A stretch of 64,000 bases of DNA from CAWHHZ01 sp963829355 (GTDB lineage: Bacteria; Acidobacteriota; Thermoanaerobaculia; Gp7-AA8; JAHWKK01), in NCBI GenBank assembly GCA_963829355.1, contig CAWHHZ010000028.1:52146-116145 (forward strand). Direction: 5' to 3'. A model generated the notes under the pieces. It saw only the letters and a program-made list of their open reading frames with translations. It was not told the origin of the DNA and ran no database searches. Positions 62,617 to 64,000 of the stretch are shown one piece after another; the first letter of the stretch is position 1, and each line of letters begins with the position of its first letter. The position numbers were made by a program, and so were the translations under genes.

Positions 62617-64000
62617 ATGAGAGTTCAGCGCCAGCTCATCTTCTGGCTCATTGGCCCTCCACTGCTTCTTGGATTCCTGGTCTCCTTGCTGTTCCTCAGC
62701 CAGGTCCTCCAGACCTCGCAGACCTCGTTGCTCAGCGTCATCGTCGTGATGCTCGTTGTCTACGGAATCGCAGCGGTGCTCTTTGCTCGTGATCTGAACG
62801 CGACGGGCTCGCTCGTGTCGAATGCGGTTGAACGGCGATCCGACGTGTCGGAGACATTGTCGTGGTCTCTCGAGCGTACCGAGAATGTTGCGTTTGCCGT
62901 CTGGGTAGGCGCAGGCGTCGTGTTCACGGTCGTCTCCACCCTGCTGTTCTTTCGTAGCGGGCTGGGATTTGCGTACTTCCTCACCGCGGCAACCCTGATC
63001 GGAACCTTCTGCTTCGCCTGGGACTACTTCACCGCGAAACAGATTCTCTTCAGCGGCGCCAGACATCTCGAAGATCTGCACTATGTCGGCCGGCAGGTTC
63101 CAGTCGCCCGGAAGATCGCCATCATCTTTCTCGGATTGGCTGCTACGTTTCTGATCGCGCTCGTGCTTCTGGTGTCCGCAAAAGTCTCCACGACTCTCGA
63201 GGAGCTCGCGATCGCAACAGAAACGACGCCCCTCGACGACATCTACTCGGTACTCTCACAGGGGGAAGTCGAGCAGGCTGCGCTCACAGAGTTCCAGCGC
63301 ACCCTTCCCGAAGATCACGACCTCTTCGTCGTCCGTCCCGACGGTTCGACAATTGGGGTCGACAGCTCCACTCCCGGTAAGGACGAGATCCGTACGATTC
63401 TCGCGATCAAGTCCGGCTCCAGCCTGCGGTTCGTCTCCGAAAATGTCTCCCGTTTCCTCGAGCTTCCCGATGGCTCGGTACTCGTGCTCGCAGTTCCCTG
63501 GACTCCTTACGCGAGCATCCCGTGGCAGATTGCCTTCTATACTCTGATTCTCGGAGCCGTCACCGCAGGGGCTTTCATCCTCAGCACGATTTATTTGTCC
63601 CGAGACATCACGCGCCCGATCAAGGCTCTGCGAAAGGTCGCGAGCGAGATCGCCTCGGGCGATTTCCGCACCCCCCTTCGAGTATTCACGGATGACGAGA
63701 TCGGAGACCTGGCGGAGAACTTTCGCGAGACGCGCTCCAAGCTGCGGCGATTGCTCGCCAGCATCGGGGAGAGCGGCACCTCCGTCACAGAGGGGGTCCG
63801 GGTCATCACTGGCGGGACGAACAAACTTCTCGACCGTGCTTCCAAGCAGGCTGGACTCTCCGATCACGCATCGACTTCGCTATCGAAGGTTCGCGGGGAT
63901 GCGGAGTCGATTCTCGCCGCCGCCGAGCAGGTGAGCGAAGCCACGATGGATTCATCGAGCAGGGCGCTGCAACTTCAGGCCTCCGCGGAGGAAGTTGCGC
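62617..64000 (+). CDS. HAMP-domain membrane sensor, chemoreceptor- or kinase-like, C-terminus outside window
   Basis: The frame is open from ATG 62617 to the end of the window (461 residues visible). It has about five hydrophobic helices in the first 200 residues (LIFWLIGPPLLLGFLVSLLFL; LLSVIVVMLVVYGIAAVLF; VAFAVWVGAGVVFTVVSTLLFF; LTAATLIGTFCFAW; IIFLGLAATFLIALVLLV), an extracytoplasmic sensor region of about 100 residues, another helix (FYTLILGAVTAGAFILST), and a HAMP domain (SRDITRPIKALRKVASEIASGDF). Then comes a coiled coil rich in Ala/Ser (STSLSKVRGDAESILAAAEQV), like methyl-accepting chemotaxis proteins. The output domain is not visible. It starts 30 bases after purF; GGAGGAGG lies 16 bases upstream. 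Confidence 0.75.
   Translation, partial: MRVQRQLIFWLIGPPLLLGFLVSLLFLSQVLQTSQTSLLSVIVVMLVVYGIAAVLFARDLNATGSLVSNAVERRSDVSETLSWSLERTENVAFAVWVGAGVVFTVVSTLLFFRSGLGFAYFLTAATLIGTFCFAWDYFTAKQILFSGARHLEDLHYVGRQVPVARKIAIIFLGLAATFLIALVLLVSAKVSTTLEELAIATETTPLDDIYSVLSQGEVEQAALTEFQRTLPEDHDLFVVRPDGSTIGVDSSTPGKDEIRTILAIKSGSSLRFVSENVSRFLELPDGSVLVLAVPWTPYASIPWQIAFYTLILGAVTAGAFILSTIYLSRDITRPIKALRKVASEIASGDFRTPLRVFTDDEIGDLAENFRETRSKLRRLLASIGESGTSVTEGVRVITGGTNKLLDRASKQAGLSDHASTSLSKVRGDAESILAAAEQVSEATMDSSSRALQLQASAEEVA

Overview
The window is a GC-rich bacterial chromosome segment densely packed with genes on both strands. It encodes an outer-membrane lifestyle (TonB-dependent receptor, lytic transglycosylase lipoprotein, L,D-transpeptidase), succinate dehydrogenase, a 2-oxoacid:ferredoxin oxidoreductase, a futalosine-route menaquinone enzyme (MqnD) with a UbiD-family decarboxylase, and an MglA-type polarity GTPase. 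With the very many REP-like intergenic elements, this mix suggests an environmental Acidobacteriota-like organism. That assignment is inference: there is no rRNA here to test it. No tRNA, rRNA, CRISPR array or prophage was seen.

Layout. 0-9.3 kb: end of sdhA, sdhB, a GH15 glycosidase, a lipoprotein, UbiD-family decarboxylase, a fused glycosyltransferase-like/methyltransferase protein, a GNAT enzyme and a DUF885 hydrolase. 9.5-15.2 kb: a membrane PAS histidine kinase with response regulator, a REC-PAS-GGDEF-EAL protein and an enoyl-CoA hydratase, all but the regulator interrupted by frameshifts. 15.5-20.3 kb: a regulatory block on the minus strand, namely TPR-like protein, GAF-type sigma-54 activator, a candidate sigma-54 promoter, an unlisted 55-residue membrane protein, RsbW-like kinase, STAS protein and RsbU-like phosphatase. 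20.4-36.6 kb: DUF2520 protein, long MglA, MltD, secreted protein, IleS, histone-H1-like protein, PHP and calcineurin-like phosphoesterases, tyrosine phosphatase with a CheY-like protein, a PD-(D/E)XK/XPD-type helicase fusion, and an L,D-transpeptidase. 36.7-38.4 kb: a RAYT transposase with its own REP hairpins. 38.4-52.8 kb: membrane protein plus NhaC antiporter, patatin, saccharopine-dehydrogenase-like protein, TerC-cupin pair, nitrilase, Mpo1-like protein, PDZ-GGDEF protein, TonB receptor. 53-64 kb: korA-korB with an overlapping 54-residue acidic ORF, plsC, mqnD, purL, purF, and a HAMP/MCP-like sensor that leaves the window.

Three features run through the whole window. First, many genes have a TANNNT box 6-9 bases before the start codon and no Shine-Dalgarno sequence, which suggests leaderless transcripts. 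Second, almost every gap carries palindromic GTCATCCTGAG...CTCAGGATGAC elements or degenerate short-period repeats, and two palindromes are themselves interrupted by a tiny inverted-repeat element flanked by 5-bp duplications. Third, at least eleven frameshifts occur, nine of them in 10.6-15.2 kb and one in the housekeeping gene purL. I read most of these as sequencing indels rather than gene decay.

How the genes work together: Sdh, Kor, MqnD and the UbiD-family enzyme fit a respiratory chain using menaquinone with low-potential ferredoxin. The GGDEF/EAL proteins, two-component pairs and partner-switching block give an unusually large signalling share.
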